From Cricetomys ansorgei (Eukaryota > Chordata > Mammalia > Rodentia > Nesomyidae), in the NCBI GenBank assembly GCA_026225945.1, contig JAMJFZ010001133.1:15278001-15342000 (forward strand): a stretch of 64,000 nucleotides of DNA, given 5' to 3'. Below, one piece after another: positions 35,156 to 44,131 of the stretch. The notes under the pieces were generated by a model that was not told the origin of the DNA, ran no database searches, and worked only from the letters and a program-made list of their open reading frames with translations. Both the position numbers and the translations under genes were made by a program. Numbering within the stretch: the first letter of the stretch is position 1; the number at the start of each line of letters is the position of its first letter.

Positions 35156-36030
35156 CAAAATGAAATTTTAAAAAAAGACTCTAGTTCTACTTGCTTCCTA
35201 AACATGTTATACAGATAAAATAAATATTTGAAAACCATACCCACCTAAGAAAGTATTTTTGTCTAAGAATGGATATAAATATACTAGTTCAAAACTAATA
35301 CCACAAAACACAAGTTTATATAAAAGCCCAAAACACTTAGCAAAGTATCTTACATATTACAAGTTCTCAATAAGTAATGATTTGTACAAAGAGTACATGT
35401 TGGTAATTAAGTCCCTGACTTCAAACTGAAAGTTAACTTGAACGACCTTCTGCCCTTCGCTCCTCCAAGGGTTTGTAGAAATACAGACTGCTGCATTGTT
35501 CACATTTCACTCATTCAAACATTTATATAGTTCCTATTCTTTGTTCTCGGGAGCTCACATCTGGCAGGGCAATGGAGCATTTGCATTACACTTATTTTGT
35601 TGTCTATTTCCCATAATGAAGGTATATACAAAGTTCTATAGGAATACAGAGAAAGAAGCCATCCATTCTTCAGAGAGAGTCAGGGAAAGTTTCTCACTGG
35701 AACTAAGCCTCAAGGATAAAAGGGAAAGGTCATTTTGGAAGACAAAAAAAGCAAAAAAGGCATTTGTTTTAAAAAGGAACAGTGAGCACTGTCATATTCA
35801 CTGGTATACCAAGCTTGAGATGAAGGGGAAAACAGAAATAAAAGGCAAAAGGGAGAGTGAAAGACAGATTTTAATACGAAAAATTAATGGAGCCACAATC
35901 AAGATCTTTTTAAGCAAGATCTTTTGAGTGTGGAGTATTTTTCTGCCTGTAATACTAGAGAAGCATGAATCCCAGAAAGGAAAATTCTTACAGAAATGCC
36001 ACCCTTTTCCTCCCCATCCACCCTTTTTCC
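35156..36030. other. Intronic sequence without recognised gene
   Basis: Short MIR-type end near 35345-35395 ('cttacatattacaagttctcaataagta'). The 143-aa plus-strand frame at 35496-35927 begins Phe/Ser-rich and ends Lys/Glu-rich; it matches no family I know and is probably chance. Confidence 0.4.
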
Positions 36031-36036
36031 CTTTAG

Positions 36037-36112
36037 AAATGCTGGGAACAGAACCCAGGTCTTCGTGTATACTAGACATGTGTTTTACCATGGAGCTACA
36101 CCTCAGCCAGCT
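36037..36112 (-). mobile_element. ID-like SINE
   Basis: 'gctgggaacagaacccaggtcttcgtgtatactagacatgtgttttaccatggagctac'. Confidence 0.7.
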
Positions 36113-36174
36113 ATATTTTCTTGATTCAGATATAAAGTAACTGCTATTAAGAACCAGTTTCATGCCAAATAGGA

Positions 36175-36283
36175 CAAAGCACATTTATAGTCTAAGCACT
36201 AGGTAGATTAAGGCCAGAGTGGGCTAGATTGCAAGTTCTGGCTAGCCTGAGCTATATAACAAGACCTTGTCTCTAAAGCCTCC
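36175..36283 (+). mobile_element. Old B1-like SINE
   Basis: 'gcacatttatagtctaagcac', 'ggctagcctgagctatataacaagaccttgtctc'. Confidence 0.65.
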
Positions 36284-36411
36284 AATTCCCAAAAGAAAAC
36301 CAATCTCACAATCTTTCTACTTAAACCTTAAATGATGGACATTCTATTTCCTACTTACTAGAGAACAGAGCTTAAGCTAACATACATACCATTTTAAAAA
36401 AACAAATAGGG

Positions 36412-36610
36412 AACTGGAGAGTTGGATGAGTGGTTAAGACCAAAGTGGCTGCTCTTCTAGAGGACAAGGGTTCAATTCCCAGCATCTACATGGCAGCTCA
36501 CAACTGTCTGTAACTCCAGTTCTCGGGAATCTGATACTCTCACAGAGACATACAATCAAGCAAAATACCAATTCACATGAAGTATAAATAAGCAAATCAT
36601 TTTTAAAAGA
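36412..36610 (+). mobile_element. B2 SINE
   Basis: 'gaactggagagttggatgagtggttaag', 'gggttcaattcccagcatctacatggcagctcacaac', 'gcaaaataccaattcacatg'. Confidence 0.93.
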
Positions 36611-36655
36611 AAAAACAAAAACAAACAGGAGCCTAAGAAGGTAAAGAATGAATTT

Positions 36656-36815
36656 AAGGTCTGGAATGGAAAAGCATACCTTTATTCCCAGCATTCGCAA
36701 GGCAGAGGTGGGTGGGTCTCTGGGAGTTCAGGGCCAGCCTGGTCTCTACAATGAGTTTCACGATAGCCAGAGCTGTATCTCACTATGTATAGTGAGACTC
36801 TGTCTCAAGAAGAGA
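36656..36815 (+). mobile_element. B1 SINE
   Basis: 'ggaatggaaaagcatacctttattcccagcattcgcaaggcagagg', 'gggccagcctggtctctacaatgag', 'gagactctgtctcaag'. Confidence 0.9.
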
Positions 36816-36879
36816 AATAACTAAATGGGAAGGGACGATTAAGTATATAAACTATTCTTTTTCAGCTGTTTTGCCTTTT

Positions 36880-37055
36880 TGTATTGCTGTGCACCATGTG
36901 TGTGCAGTGGCCAAGAGACCAAAACAGGGTGTTGGATCCCCTGGTCTGAAGTTAAAGATAGTTGTAAGCCACCATGTGGATCCCAGGAACAAACCGGGGT
37001 CCTCTGAAAGAGCAACTAGTTCTCTTAACCACTGAGCCGTCATCTCTTCACGCCC
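36880..37055 (-). mobile_element. B3/B2-type SINE
   Basis: Antisense: 'gtaagccaccatgtggatcccaggaacaaaccggggtcctctgaaagagc', 'cttaaccactgagccgtcatctct'. Confidence 0.85.
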
Positions 37056-37419
37056 TAAGCTGTTATATTAGATTAAAAATTTCATCGATTTTCCACTATT
37101 GTAAAAAGTAACATGAGAGAAAATACACACGTGATTTGGAAATTCAACCTGGCTTCCCATGTATAGCTAAGCTAATACACCTTAAATATAACTTACCAGA
37201 TAAACAGCTTTCTCACAAAAACTAGCTTTTCTCAAGGAATTTTTTAACAAAAATAACTTAGAAATCCTTTAAAACAAACAAGCAAACAAAATAAAAATCA
37301 ACGGATATATAATCTGTCCTTGTCTCAAAGGCTGAGCCCAGGATCTTAGCAGTCATGTTCAGACATGTCAAGGGAAGAAGCGATCCGGCTTCCTCTGCTG
37401 CGATGACTCCCTTGCCCTG

Positions 37420-37690
37420 TCACTGGAACACATCATCTCATTCCTGCTTCCATGCCTTTTCTTAAGCAATTCCTCCCCCCAAAGCTTCTTTCCCTGATTC
37501 ACGCCTATTCACACCATGCCTTTTTTTCAGTCCTTCAGTCTAGCTGAAATGTGCATTTCATCCGTGAATTATGTTATCTATAAAACCTTCCCTAAAATCT
37601 TGAGTTATAGAAATCCTGTTAGACTAGTTAATCTAATGCACCAGTCTATTTGTTTTACTTTTGGCCATTTAATCGTTTTCATTTCTACTG
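37420..37690 (+). mobile_element. L2 LINE 3' fragment
   Basis: 'cctgcttccatgccttttcttaagcaattcctcccc', 'cagtccttcagtctagctgaaatgtgcatttcatc', 'aaaccttccctaaaatc'. The 104-aa frame over it (37516-37830) is not a gene. Confidence 0.65.
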
Positions 37691-37819
37691 TCAACCTGAT
37701 GTTTGCACTTAACAAAATCACAACCTGTTTAAAGTGTCACAGTCTTGGGATGGCAGTGTTTGAGAGTGGCCCTGAAGATATCAAGTCAAGAATCAAAATC
37801 CCTGTGCACAAATCATGGC

Positions 37820-37965
37820 TCTATTATTGATTAGCAATATGAACGTAAGAGAGTTAACCAAGCCTAATTAATCCCCCTATACCTCAGCTTCCTCATGTTC
37901 ATGAGGAAAAAAGTAAGCACTTACCACAGAGTTAAGGACTAAGTAAGTTAACATGAAAAGCATTT
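37820..37965 (+). mobile_element. MIR SINE
   Basis: 'ctatacctcagcttcctcatgttcatgagg', 'aagtaagttaacatgaaaagcatttcaaagagcg'. Confidence 0.75.
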
Positions 37966-38602
37966 CAAAGAGCGTATAGGACACACTGCACAAGCTTAGC
38001 TGTGCTTTCCTTGCTCCAGGCCACTACAGCATACAACATTGCAGCACTTTTCTTGAGTGGTGATTTTAACTGTCGAGTGACCTCTATCCAAAACTCTCTT
38101 TGGATATATGTGTGTATCTCGCTATGTAGCCCTGGCAAGCTGGAACTCACTAACAAGTAAGGCCATCCAAATGCACAATCCCTTCTGTGTAACTACCATA
38201 TAGATGCATTTACTTGCTCAGTGGCATTTCTGAGTCAATTGAAGAAATATTATCTGATATAAAATTTGAAGAGTTTAGGAGTCCACAAAGGAGTAAAGGA
38301 TGACACACAAAAGGCAAGCAAGACAGCTGTTAACATCCCTAAGATGAACTGGAAAACTAGTAAACACCACACTGTAGTACAACCATCACCCCTCGCCATG
38401 AATTTAACGTTAAAAAGTATCACCTGTGTATCCCTGACAATACCCACATTCAAGCCCATGTGTGACTGTAGCGTTCTTTTGCTTCATAAACTCCAGGTTT
38501 ACTTCAAAAGCGAACCCTCAAAATCTAGATTTCCATTTGCCTACGTTTCCCCAGTTTTCTAAAAATGCACATCTATGACCTGAAAAACCGAAGTTTCAAG
38601 TC
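37966..38602. other. Intronic sequence without recognised gene
   Basis: The 98-aa plus-strand frame at 38266-38562 was considered and not recognised; no splice pattern supports it. Confidence 0.4.
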
Positions 38603-38703
38603 ACCAGGCATGATGGCTCATACCTGCAATCCTAACTCTTAGAGCTGAAGGAAAGTACTGCCTCAAGTAGTCTCAGATACAGAGCGAGAAAAGACCATGT
38701 CTT
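38603..38703 (+). mobile_element. Old B1-like SINE
   Basis: 'ccaggcatgatggctcatacctgcaatcctaactcttagagctgaagg' with a decayed 3' half. Confidence 0.7.
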
Positions 38704-38914
38704 CAAGTGTTTATTACTTCTCCCGGCTCTTACTAGGCCTCCCACAATGGCAAATGCAGAGCAGGTCGCCAACAAAGTCAACCAAAGGGCATATTACTCC
38801 AACTTCCTGCCTCCAGGGCAAAATGCCTATTGGGACAAAGTTATCAACTTCACTGCCTTCTAGTTTTATAATTATTTCTGCATATGCCATCATATTAAAC
38901 AATTTCTGGACTTG

Positions 38915-39095
38915 GAATGGAGCTCAACAGAGGTAGAATGCTTTCTTAGCTTGTTCAAACTTCTGGGTTCAACCCCCACACTCAGAAACTGGATGTAATG
39001 GCAAAAGCCTGAATTCCCAGTGTTTTGGGTATGTACTGGGTTTGAAGTGAGCACACATGAAATCGTTCAGCATACATGATCCTGTCTAAAAACGA
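38915..39095 (+). mobile_element. ID-B1 composite (B4-type) SINE
   Basis: ID-like head ('gaatggagctcaacagaggtagaatgctttcttagc', 'gggttcaacccccac') followed by a B1-like half ('gcctgaattcccagtgtttt'). Confidence 0.6.
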
Positions 39096-39264
39096 AGAGA
39101 AACTTACTGCCATCCTAAAACTTCACAGCACAACAGCAATGCACAAAGCACTGTTTTGGCTTCACTCTTCCCCACAAACACCCTCACTACTAAATACTGA
39201 GGCTTTCATAAGAGCCAAGCACAGGGTACTAAATGATTTGCATAATGAACATAATCCCCAAAAC

Positions 39265-39355
39265 AGTAAGGGGGCAATGGACATGGCTCAGTGGTAGAAC
39301 AGGTGTTTAGTGTTCACAAAGCCCAAGGTTTCTTTCCTATTACAAAAATAAAAAC
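39265..39355 (+). mobile_element. ID-like SINE
   Basis: 'ggacatggctcagtggtagaacaggtgtttagtgttcacaaagcccaagg'. Confidence 0.65.
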
Positions 39356-39879
39356 ATTAAGTAGGTGATATTATCCACAGATAAGAAAACTAAGGCCTAG
39401 AAGTGCTTAAAAACAATCTTTCCTGAAATGAAATCCATAGGAGTGGATTCTTGCATTTTTTTTATATACTTTTCAAGGGATACATATTAGGTCGGCGGGG
39501 GAGGGGGTTGTTATGAGTCTGTTACAGGCAGGCTCTTGAAACTTCAAATTTCATACACAAAGCAATAAATTGTATTTGGCCAAATTGATTTGGTTTTCTT
39601 TGTTATACCCCAGTGTCTGGCACAGAATAAATACATGCTCAATAAAAACCTGTCATCTGAACAGACACTTTAAAATTAATTCCTAAAATAATTTGATCAC
39701 AAGGGGAGACCTAATAGGTCGTTTAAACTAAATTAGGTGGTATAATAATCAGTAATTGCACAAAGTAAACCCTCAAGCCATAGGTGCTATTTTAGCCAAT
39801 AACACAAAAGGGAAAGAAGTGAAAATGGGAGAAACAAACCAAGTCTACCGTTCAAAGCCCTCTTCCTGTCCCTCTCTCC

Positions 39880-40008
39880 ATCCTGATTTTCCGAGACAAG
39901 GTTTTACTATATACCCCATCTGGTGATCGATTAAGTAGCCCAGGCTAGCCTCAAACTCCTGTCTTCTGAGTGCTAGGGTTACAGGTGTGTGCCACTGGGC
40001 CACGTGCT
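39880..40008 (-). mobile_element. B1 SINE, decayed
   Basis: 'ccgagacaaggttttactatatacc', 'ctcctgtcttctgagtgctagggttacaggtgtgtgccac'. Confidence 0.8.
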
Positions 40009-40394
40009 ATTCACAAACAAGAGCTGCAGTTGCGAAGCACATACTGTAAGCACATCTGTCATCTGATTAGGCTGGTCCTAATCAGAAAACCTTGGGGCTT
40101 CCCAAGGACATAAAAAGGTAAAAATGTAAGAGTGGGTTGCGTTTGGATACTGGTCGTCAACTAATGCTGGAATTCAATAAAGAATTCCACACTCATTCGC
40201 AAAGAATCACAGGTCATCTATGAATATACCAAATGTTAGCTTTCAGAGAGAGAGGAAAAAAAAGTCTGTTTCACAGGTTAAAGAGCATCTCCTGTAACTC
40301 AGAAAAAAGTTAGCACACTTTTCAGCTCTCATCCCACACACAGAATAGGTTAGAGGCATTATGCAAGTACACAGCACTTGGGAGCTTTTTCTTC

Positions 40395-40735
40395 TTTTTT
40401 TTTTTTTTAAATACAGTTTATTTAGTAATTCCTTAATTCAATAGCTGTACGAGTATTACTTTCTTCCTTTGGAGGCTCAAGTCTCTTTCATTTCAAAACA
40501 CAACTCTTGAAGACAAATTCTTTTAAAAAAAAAAAAGACTTAATCATGTCACTCAGAAACAGGGGGCAAAAAGTCAGGAGACAAAACTGAAGACAGCCCA
40601 ATTGGTCTTACATAACTTACTTTAAGTTGGGATTAACTCAGTAGTTCAACCAAAACCTCGGGTTTAGGCCCAAAGACGAGCTCTTTAAAATAGTCCTCAT
40701 ACATGCAAATTTCTGAAAAACTAAAACAATCTTTT
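40395..40735 (-). pseudogene. Retrocopy-like 3' end of an unidentified mRNA
   Basis: On the minus strand an open frame of about 32 codons (40728-40636; contains MYEDYFKELVFGPKPEV) ends in TAA at 40635-40633. About 210 nt of 3'-UTR-like sequence follows, then AATAAA (40422-40417) and an A14 run (40408-40395). That order is the mark of a 5'-truncated processed pseudogene inserted into the Slmap intron. The 5' junction sits near an A-run at 40732-40742; the target-site duplication is ambiguous because both flanks are A-rich. An acceptor-like TTTTAGTTTTTCAG lies at 40726-40713, so a genuine terminal exon is a weaker alternative. I do not recognise the parent protein. Confidence 0.55.
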
Positions 40736-40805
40736 TTTTTTAATATAAGCAACTAGCAAGGTACAGTGCCAAGATAAACATGCTAACTTAAGACTAAAAA
40801 TTAAA

Positions 40806-40945
40806 AGCAAGGCCAAGCATGGTGACCTTTAATCCCAGCACTTGGAAGGCAGACAAATCTCTGAGTTTGAGACCAACCTGGTCTATAGAATGAGTTCCAG
40901 GCCAGTTGGTCCCTGTCTCAAAAGAAAAAAGAATAAAGAAAAAAA
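40806..40945 (+). mobile_element. B1 SINE
   Basis: 'ccaagcatggtgacctttaatcccagcacttggaaggcag', 'gaccaacctggtctatagaatgagttccagg', 'gtccctgtctcaaaag'. Confidence 0.92.
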
Positions 40946-41735
40946 AAAGGGAGCTAGGAATTCTTATTATAATATTATAATTGACAATATTTGATATAAT
41001 TTAAGAAGACAAATTTTTTAATTCTAATTTTTGCATATCATCACGTAACTACACATTATCTACCAAAGTAACTAAAAAGTAACTTCCAAAAGCAATAAAT
41101 TTATGTTCATCCAACTTGTAAATAGAACTTTGAAAATGTAGCTAATTATTCCATCTTAATTAAATTGCCTTTAATTTTTACAAATTACTTCATCAGGTAC
41201 AAGTTTGTATCAAACCTTACAGAAAACATTAAGTGTACATGTTATCTAGCCAGACAGGCCCTGAACTGAATTCAACTACAAGCTACATGTTAACTACATT
41301 TCACCACTGAGACACTTGAGCCTCAGTGTAATCATGGCCACAAATTTCGGCATCGCTTTGGGATCTGCTGCTTGCTTAATCAAGCACTAAACTGCAGATT
41401 CACCTTTCTAAAAGAACCGAAAGCAAGAGGTCAAGTTTCACTATCAGCCTTTCCTGAACGAATCAAGGTTTGGGATTTCACTGGGAATGACCAAGTTATC
41501 AAGAAGCCATCGCCCTACTGAGACATTTAATAACAATACCTTCGCTGTTTTTCATTCAACCGCCTCGATTAGATTTCCACTAGAATTCAGACACACAAAA
41601 AGCTGATTCCACGGTCTCGCAGAAAAGTGTCCTCTGGGAACAAACCCCGAGGTCCTGCATACATTTGGATTATGCCTCTCAGAGAGGGCAAGGGGAAAGG
41701 AAAGGAGAGATTGTAAAACACGGTAGTCACATTAC
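40946..41735. other. Donor-proximal Slmap intron, repeat-free
   Basis: No transposon recognised in the roughly 800 nt next to the FHA exon. This would suit splicing or promoter-proximal regulatory sequence, but no specific element can be named. Confidence 0.4.
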
Positions 41736-41933
41736 CTTGCTCGTCTTGTGATCAAACCAGACGAGAGCATGGTTCCTTGACAGCACTTTGCAATCAAAGG
41801 TGGCATTATTCTGCGCTGGCCGACAGCGTGCCACCGAGCGGCCGATCTTGATGGGCTCGTCCAGGTAGACATGACGCTCCTGAAACGGGTGCGAGTTCGG
41901 GCGGCAAGTGAAGATGGCCAAGGCTGACGGCAT
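41736..41933 (-). CDS. Slmap: Slmap first FHA-coding exon (partial CDS)
   Basis: Reading the minus strand from the ATG at 41933, 66 codons encode the N-terminus of sarcolemma-associated protein (begins [10 protein letters not shown], ends WFDHKTSK). The FHA signature is visible: GRS at residues 31-33 and SRNHA at about 52-56, the phosphothreonine-binding loops. The domain is cut mid-way because the exon stops at AAG|GTAATG (intron from 41735, phase 0); its second half lies in exons to the left, outside this window. In the family, SLMAP is a tail-anchored coiled-coil protein of sarcolemma, ER and nuclear envelope. Its FHA domain recruits phosphorylated MST1/2 to the STRIPAK phosphatase complex, restraining Hippo signalling. 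The frame is intact and near-identical to the mammalian protein as remembered. An open frame continues a short way upstream of the ATG, so the true start depends on how the 5' exon is joined. Confidence 0.95.
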
Positions 41934-42230
41934 CGAGGACAGGCTGGTGGGGGGGTGTCTCTACCAGGGACAATGAGGAGCTCCTCCAAGGTTCGGAATG
42001 CTCTCCACAAGCCTATACCCCCTATCCCCCCAAAATTTTTAAATTAAAACAAACTACGCATCGTCTACGCATAACCAGTGAACATCAACAACTCTTCACT
42101 TGGGCAGGAAGACAAGACAGCGCAAGCCCCATCACCTCCTTCCAAACACAGAGGCTCCTTGACCAAAAAAAGTCCCCAACTAGCAGCTTTCAGTCCATCT
42201 TCCCCAGGAAGAAAAGGCTCAAACATTGGG
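41736..42230 (-). other. FHA exon and its upstream flank
   Basis: Upstream of the ATG the minus strand has possible acceptors at 41961/41960 (TGTCCCTGGTAG) and 41944/41943 (poly-C then ACCAG). Farther up, at 42006-42060, is an AT-rich stretch followed by C-runs. The open frame running upstream from the FHA exon is not convincing coding sequence. Nothing else was recognised here. Confidence 0.5.
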
Positions 42231-43204
42231 CAGCTTCGGCCAAGGGAACTCCTGGAAGACAGTTTGGGGACGGGAGGTATCCGGGCCGATGAGTCACGCA
42301 CCGTTCCTTGGGTTTTGTTGGCGATCCCGGCCGCTTCTGCCCTTGGGTAGCGGAAACGTCGCAGCACGGCAGCATGAAGAGGGTCGGCTCGGTGCGGCCG
42401 GGAAGGTCCTTCGGGGCCCGAGGAAGAGGAGCCGGGGATCTCCGGGCGGCCGCCGCCGCTCCTCGGGGGGCCTCGGGGGTGAGCAGAGGCGCGGGGGCCG
42501 ACGAGGACGGCTAGAGGGCCAGCGGGCCGGGGTGCATCGCCCCTGCTGCGTCGAGGCCGCCGGGAGAGGCAGGAGTCCCGGCCCCGGCGTGAGCCGAGGC
42601 TGCGATCCCGCGGCGGAGGCGCGGGCGGCCGCCGAGTCGCGAGTCCCGGGCACCTGCGAGCGTCCCCGCGACCAGGGCGGGGAGCCGGCTCTGCAGGCCG
42701 GTGCGGACCCGGCGAGGCGCTACTCCAGGGAGGCTCGGGCGCCCGGGCCGGCGGGAAGTTGGTTCCTCGGAGCCCCCGGGGCTGTGCGGCTCGGCGCACG
42801 GGCCGCCTCCCTCAGGACCGTCCTCGCGAGGGTCGCATCTCAGGGACCGGCGGCTCCGGCAGGACGGCGGGGTGGGGGAGGGAGGCTGGCCCGGAGGTGG
42901 AGGGAGAGGCCTGGAGGCCGGGGCTGGGTCCGCCGCAGCCTCCTCCGCTCGCAGCCAGCGCGGCAAGCTCAGGCGGTGGGGGACGAGGCAGGAAACTTTC
43001 CGACCTAGTGGGGGGAACAGCAAAGCAAACGGCCGTCGGGACCCGGCGCCCGCTCCCTCGCCTCAGCCCTCGCCCCTCCAGCCAGCCCCCGCCAGCCCCG
43101 GCTGCTGGCTACGACCTCGGGCGACCTCTCCTCAGGCGGGCTTCGGGGATCCAGAGCCCGGACGGCACGCCGGGTCGTGCCTCCCTGGCCGCCACAGCGA
43201 CCGT

Positions 43205-43232
43205 CGCCGCCGCCGCCGCCGCCGCCGCCGCC
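43205..43232. repeat. CCG/CGG trinucleotide repeat (about 9 units)
   Basis: An uninterrupted run of CCG triplets on the plus strand (CGG on the transcribed strand) beginning 4 bases inside the GTAAGC of the candidate exon-1 donor. It would be the first bases of the intron, or part of the 5' UTR if that donor is skipped. Confidence 0.9.
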
Positions 43233-43359
43233 TCAGCTTACCTTGCCAGCGCTGGCCGCCATAGTGACTCTGACTGAAACCTACCCGGTGCACCGCCGAG
43301 AACGCGCACCCTTCTCAAGGGCCCTCCTCTGCCGTCTCCCGTGCCGTAGTCTGAGGAGG

Positions 43360-43367
43360 TCACGTGA
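43360..43367. promoter_or_regulatory. TCACGTGA palindromic E-box
   Basis: A perfect 8-bp palindrome (GTCACGTGA in context) matching USF/TFE3/MITF-type bHLH-zip sites, inside the CpG island about 100 bp upstream of the candidate exon-1 ATG. Binding is inferred from motif identity only. Confidence 0.45.
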
Positions 43368-43445
43368 GCGACGCTGTGGAAGCCATGCTTCTCACTGGCA
43401 GAAAAAAAAAAAAAAAGAGGGCAAACTCGTTTTTAAACGTGCCTC

Positions 43446-43457
43446 CGGCGCCATCTT
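43446..43457 (-). promoter_or_regulatory. YY1-like core promoter motif
   Basis: The minus strand reads AAGATGGCGCCG, close to the AAGATGGCGGC motif typical of YY1-bound TATA-less promoters just downstream of the start site. It is oriented with Slmap and about 200 nt upstream of the exon-1 donor, so transcription may begin near here. Confidence 0.5.
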
Positions 43458-43480
43458 TCTTAAGGGCCGGACGCTTCAAA

Positions 43481-43993
43481 GCTCCGGACAACCTTAGCGG
43501 TCATTTTGGTTAAGGGCAAGAGGGGTTTGAGGGGTTTAAGGTTTCAAAAACACATGGCACCAGTTTCCTAGTTCAACTAGGAAGTAAGAAAGTACCAGCT
43601 TTTACCAAATGTATTCACTGTAATTCTCACTGAAAATACTGACAGGTAAAGAGGACAGAGCCAAGCAAAGGAAAGACTCATCTGCGGCCATCGTAGCTGT
43701 GGGCAACTGAGTCACGACTGCCCTACCTGTGACCACAAAAATTCCCCCAAGTTCCCAGATTTGATAACACCAGGCCTTTGCTCCCTCTGCTAAATGCTCA
43801 GTGCTTTGTGCATTCCATTTCGAATTCCTATCCTTTCCACTGATGCGAAGATGTTCCTCAGGTCTCCTGCGTAGATTCTAACCTAGAAGTAGTGAGACCA
43901 GAAAGTTTTGCTGGTGGTTTTGTTTGGCTGGGGTTGTTTGTGTTTTGTTGCTGTTGTTTGTTTGTTTTTCTTGGGTCGGGGAGGAGCAGAAGG
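43481..43993. other. Upstream flank of the CpG island
   Basis: AT-rich sequence with no gene. A weak L2-like piece occurs at about 43760-43840 ('caggcctttgctccctctgctaaatgctc'), and a GTTT-rich stretch at 43910-43970. Confidence 0.4.
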
Positions 43994-44131
43994 GAGTTTG
44001 AGACAAGGTTTCTCTGTGTAGCCCCGGCTGCCCTGGAACTCTCTATGTAGACCACACCGGCCTCCAACTCAGAGGTCCTGCCTCCACCTTCTGAGTGCTG
44101 AGATTAAATGCATGTGCCACCATGCCGGGCC
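43994..44131 (-). mobile_element. B1 SINE
   Basis: 'gtttgagacaaggtttctctgtgtagccccggctgccctggaactc', 'gagattaaatgcatgtgccaccatgccggg'. Confidence 0.95.

Larger units (their letters stand above)
1..41735 (-). other. Slmap: Slmap long first coding intron (partial, donor end)
   Basis: The intron starts at the GT at 41735-41734 (GTAATG) and runs left beyond the window. I looked for the continuation of the FHA domain on the minus strand and did not see it, so the acceptor is probably outside. The intron is made of Lx-type L1 fragments, SINEs, MIR/L2 relics, microsatellites and repeat-poor stretches listed separately. Because the gene runs on the minus strand, most L1 fragments here lie antisense to transcription. 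Confidence 0.8.
43242..43460 (-). other. Slmap: Candidate Slmap exon 1 (5' UTR or alternative start), 5' end uncertain
   Basis: On the minus strand a strong donor GGCAAG|GTAAGC lies at 43242/43241 inside the CpG island, 1.3 kb upstream of the FHA exon. Just before it is ATG GCG GCC AGC GCT GGC AAG (43262-43242), seven codons (MAASAGK) in a good start context. If spliced to an acceptor at 41961/41960 (...CCCTGGTAG|AGACAC) the frame stays open into the FHA exon and would add nine more residues. If spliced after CACCAG at 41944/41943 the ATG is out of frame and acts as an upstream ORF. The right boundary is a guess based on the YY1-like motif; no TSS is visible directly. A single unspliced first exon covering the FHA ATG is also possible. 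Confidence 0.5.
42230..43480. promoter_or_regulatory. CpG island / Slmap promoter region
   Basis: About 1.25 kb of very GC-rich, CpG-dense sequence that contrasts sharply with the AT-rich flanks and carries many GC boxes. It lies immediately upstream of the Slmap FHA exon on that gene's 5' side. No TATA box is evident, as usual for housekeeping-type promoters. Several long open frames cross it on both strands, but they are GC artefacts with arginine/proline/glycine-rich, non-family sequence. Divergent transcription on the plus strand is possible, but no plus-strand gene is recognisable. Confidence 0.88.

Noticed and set aside
35496..35927. 143-aa plus-strand open frame
   Set aside because: No recognisable domain, composition changes abruptly from Phe/Ser-rich to Lys/Glu-rich, and no splice or promoter context.
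1..41735. Next Slmap exon (second half of the FHA domain)
   Set aside because: Scanned for the expected FHA continuation on the minus strand and for frames with that sequence; none seen, so it is assumed to lie outside the window.
41732..42010. 92-aa minus-strand frame overlapping the FHA exon
   Set aside because: It is a different frame over the Slmap exon and its flank; the FHA frame is the recognisable one.
42065..43277. Several 60-260 aa open frames on both strands across the CpG island
   Set aside because: Arg/Pro/Gly/Ala-rich translations in overlapping frames on both strands are typical of GC-rich promoter DNA. None shows a domain or start/splice context.
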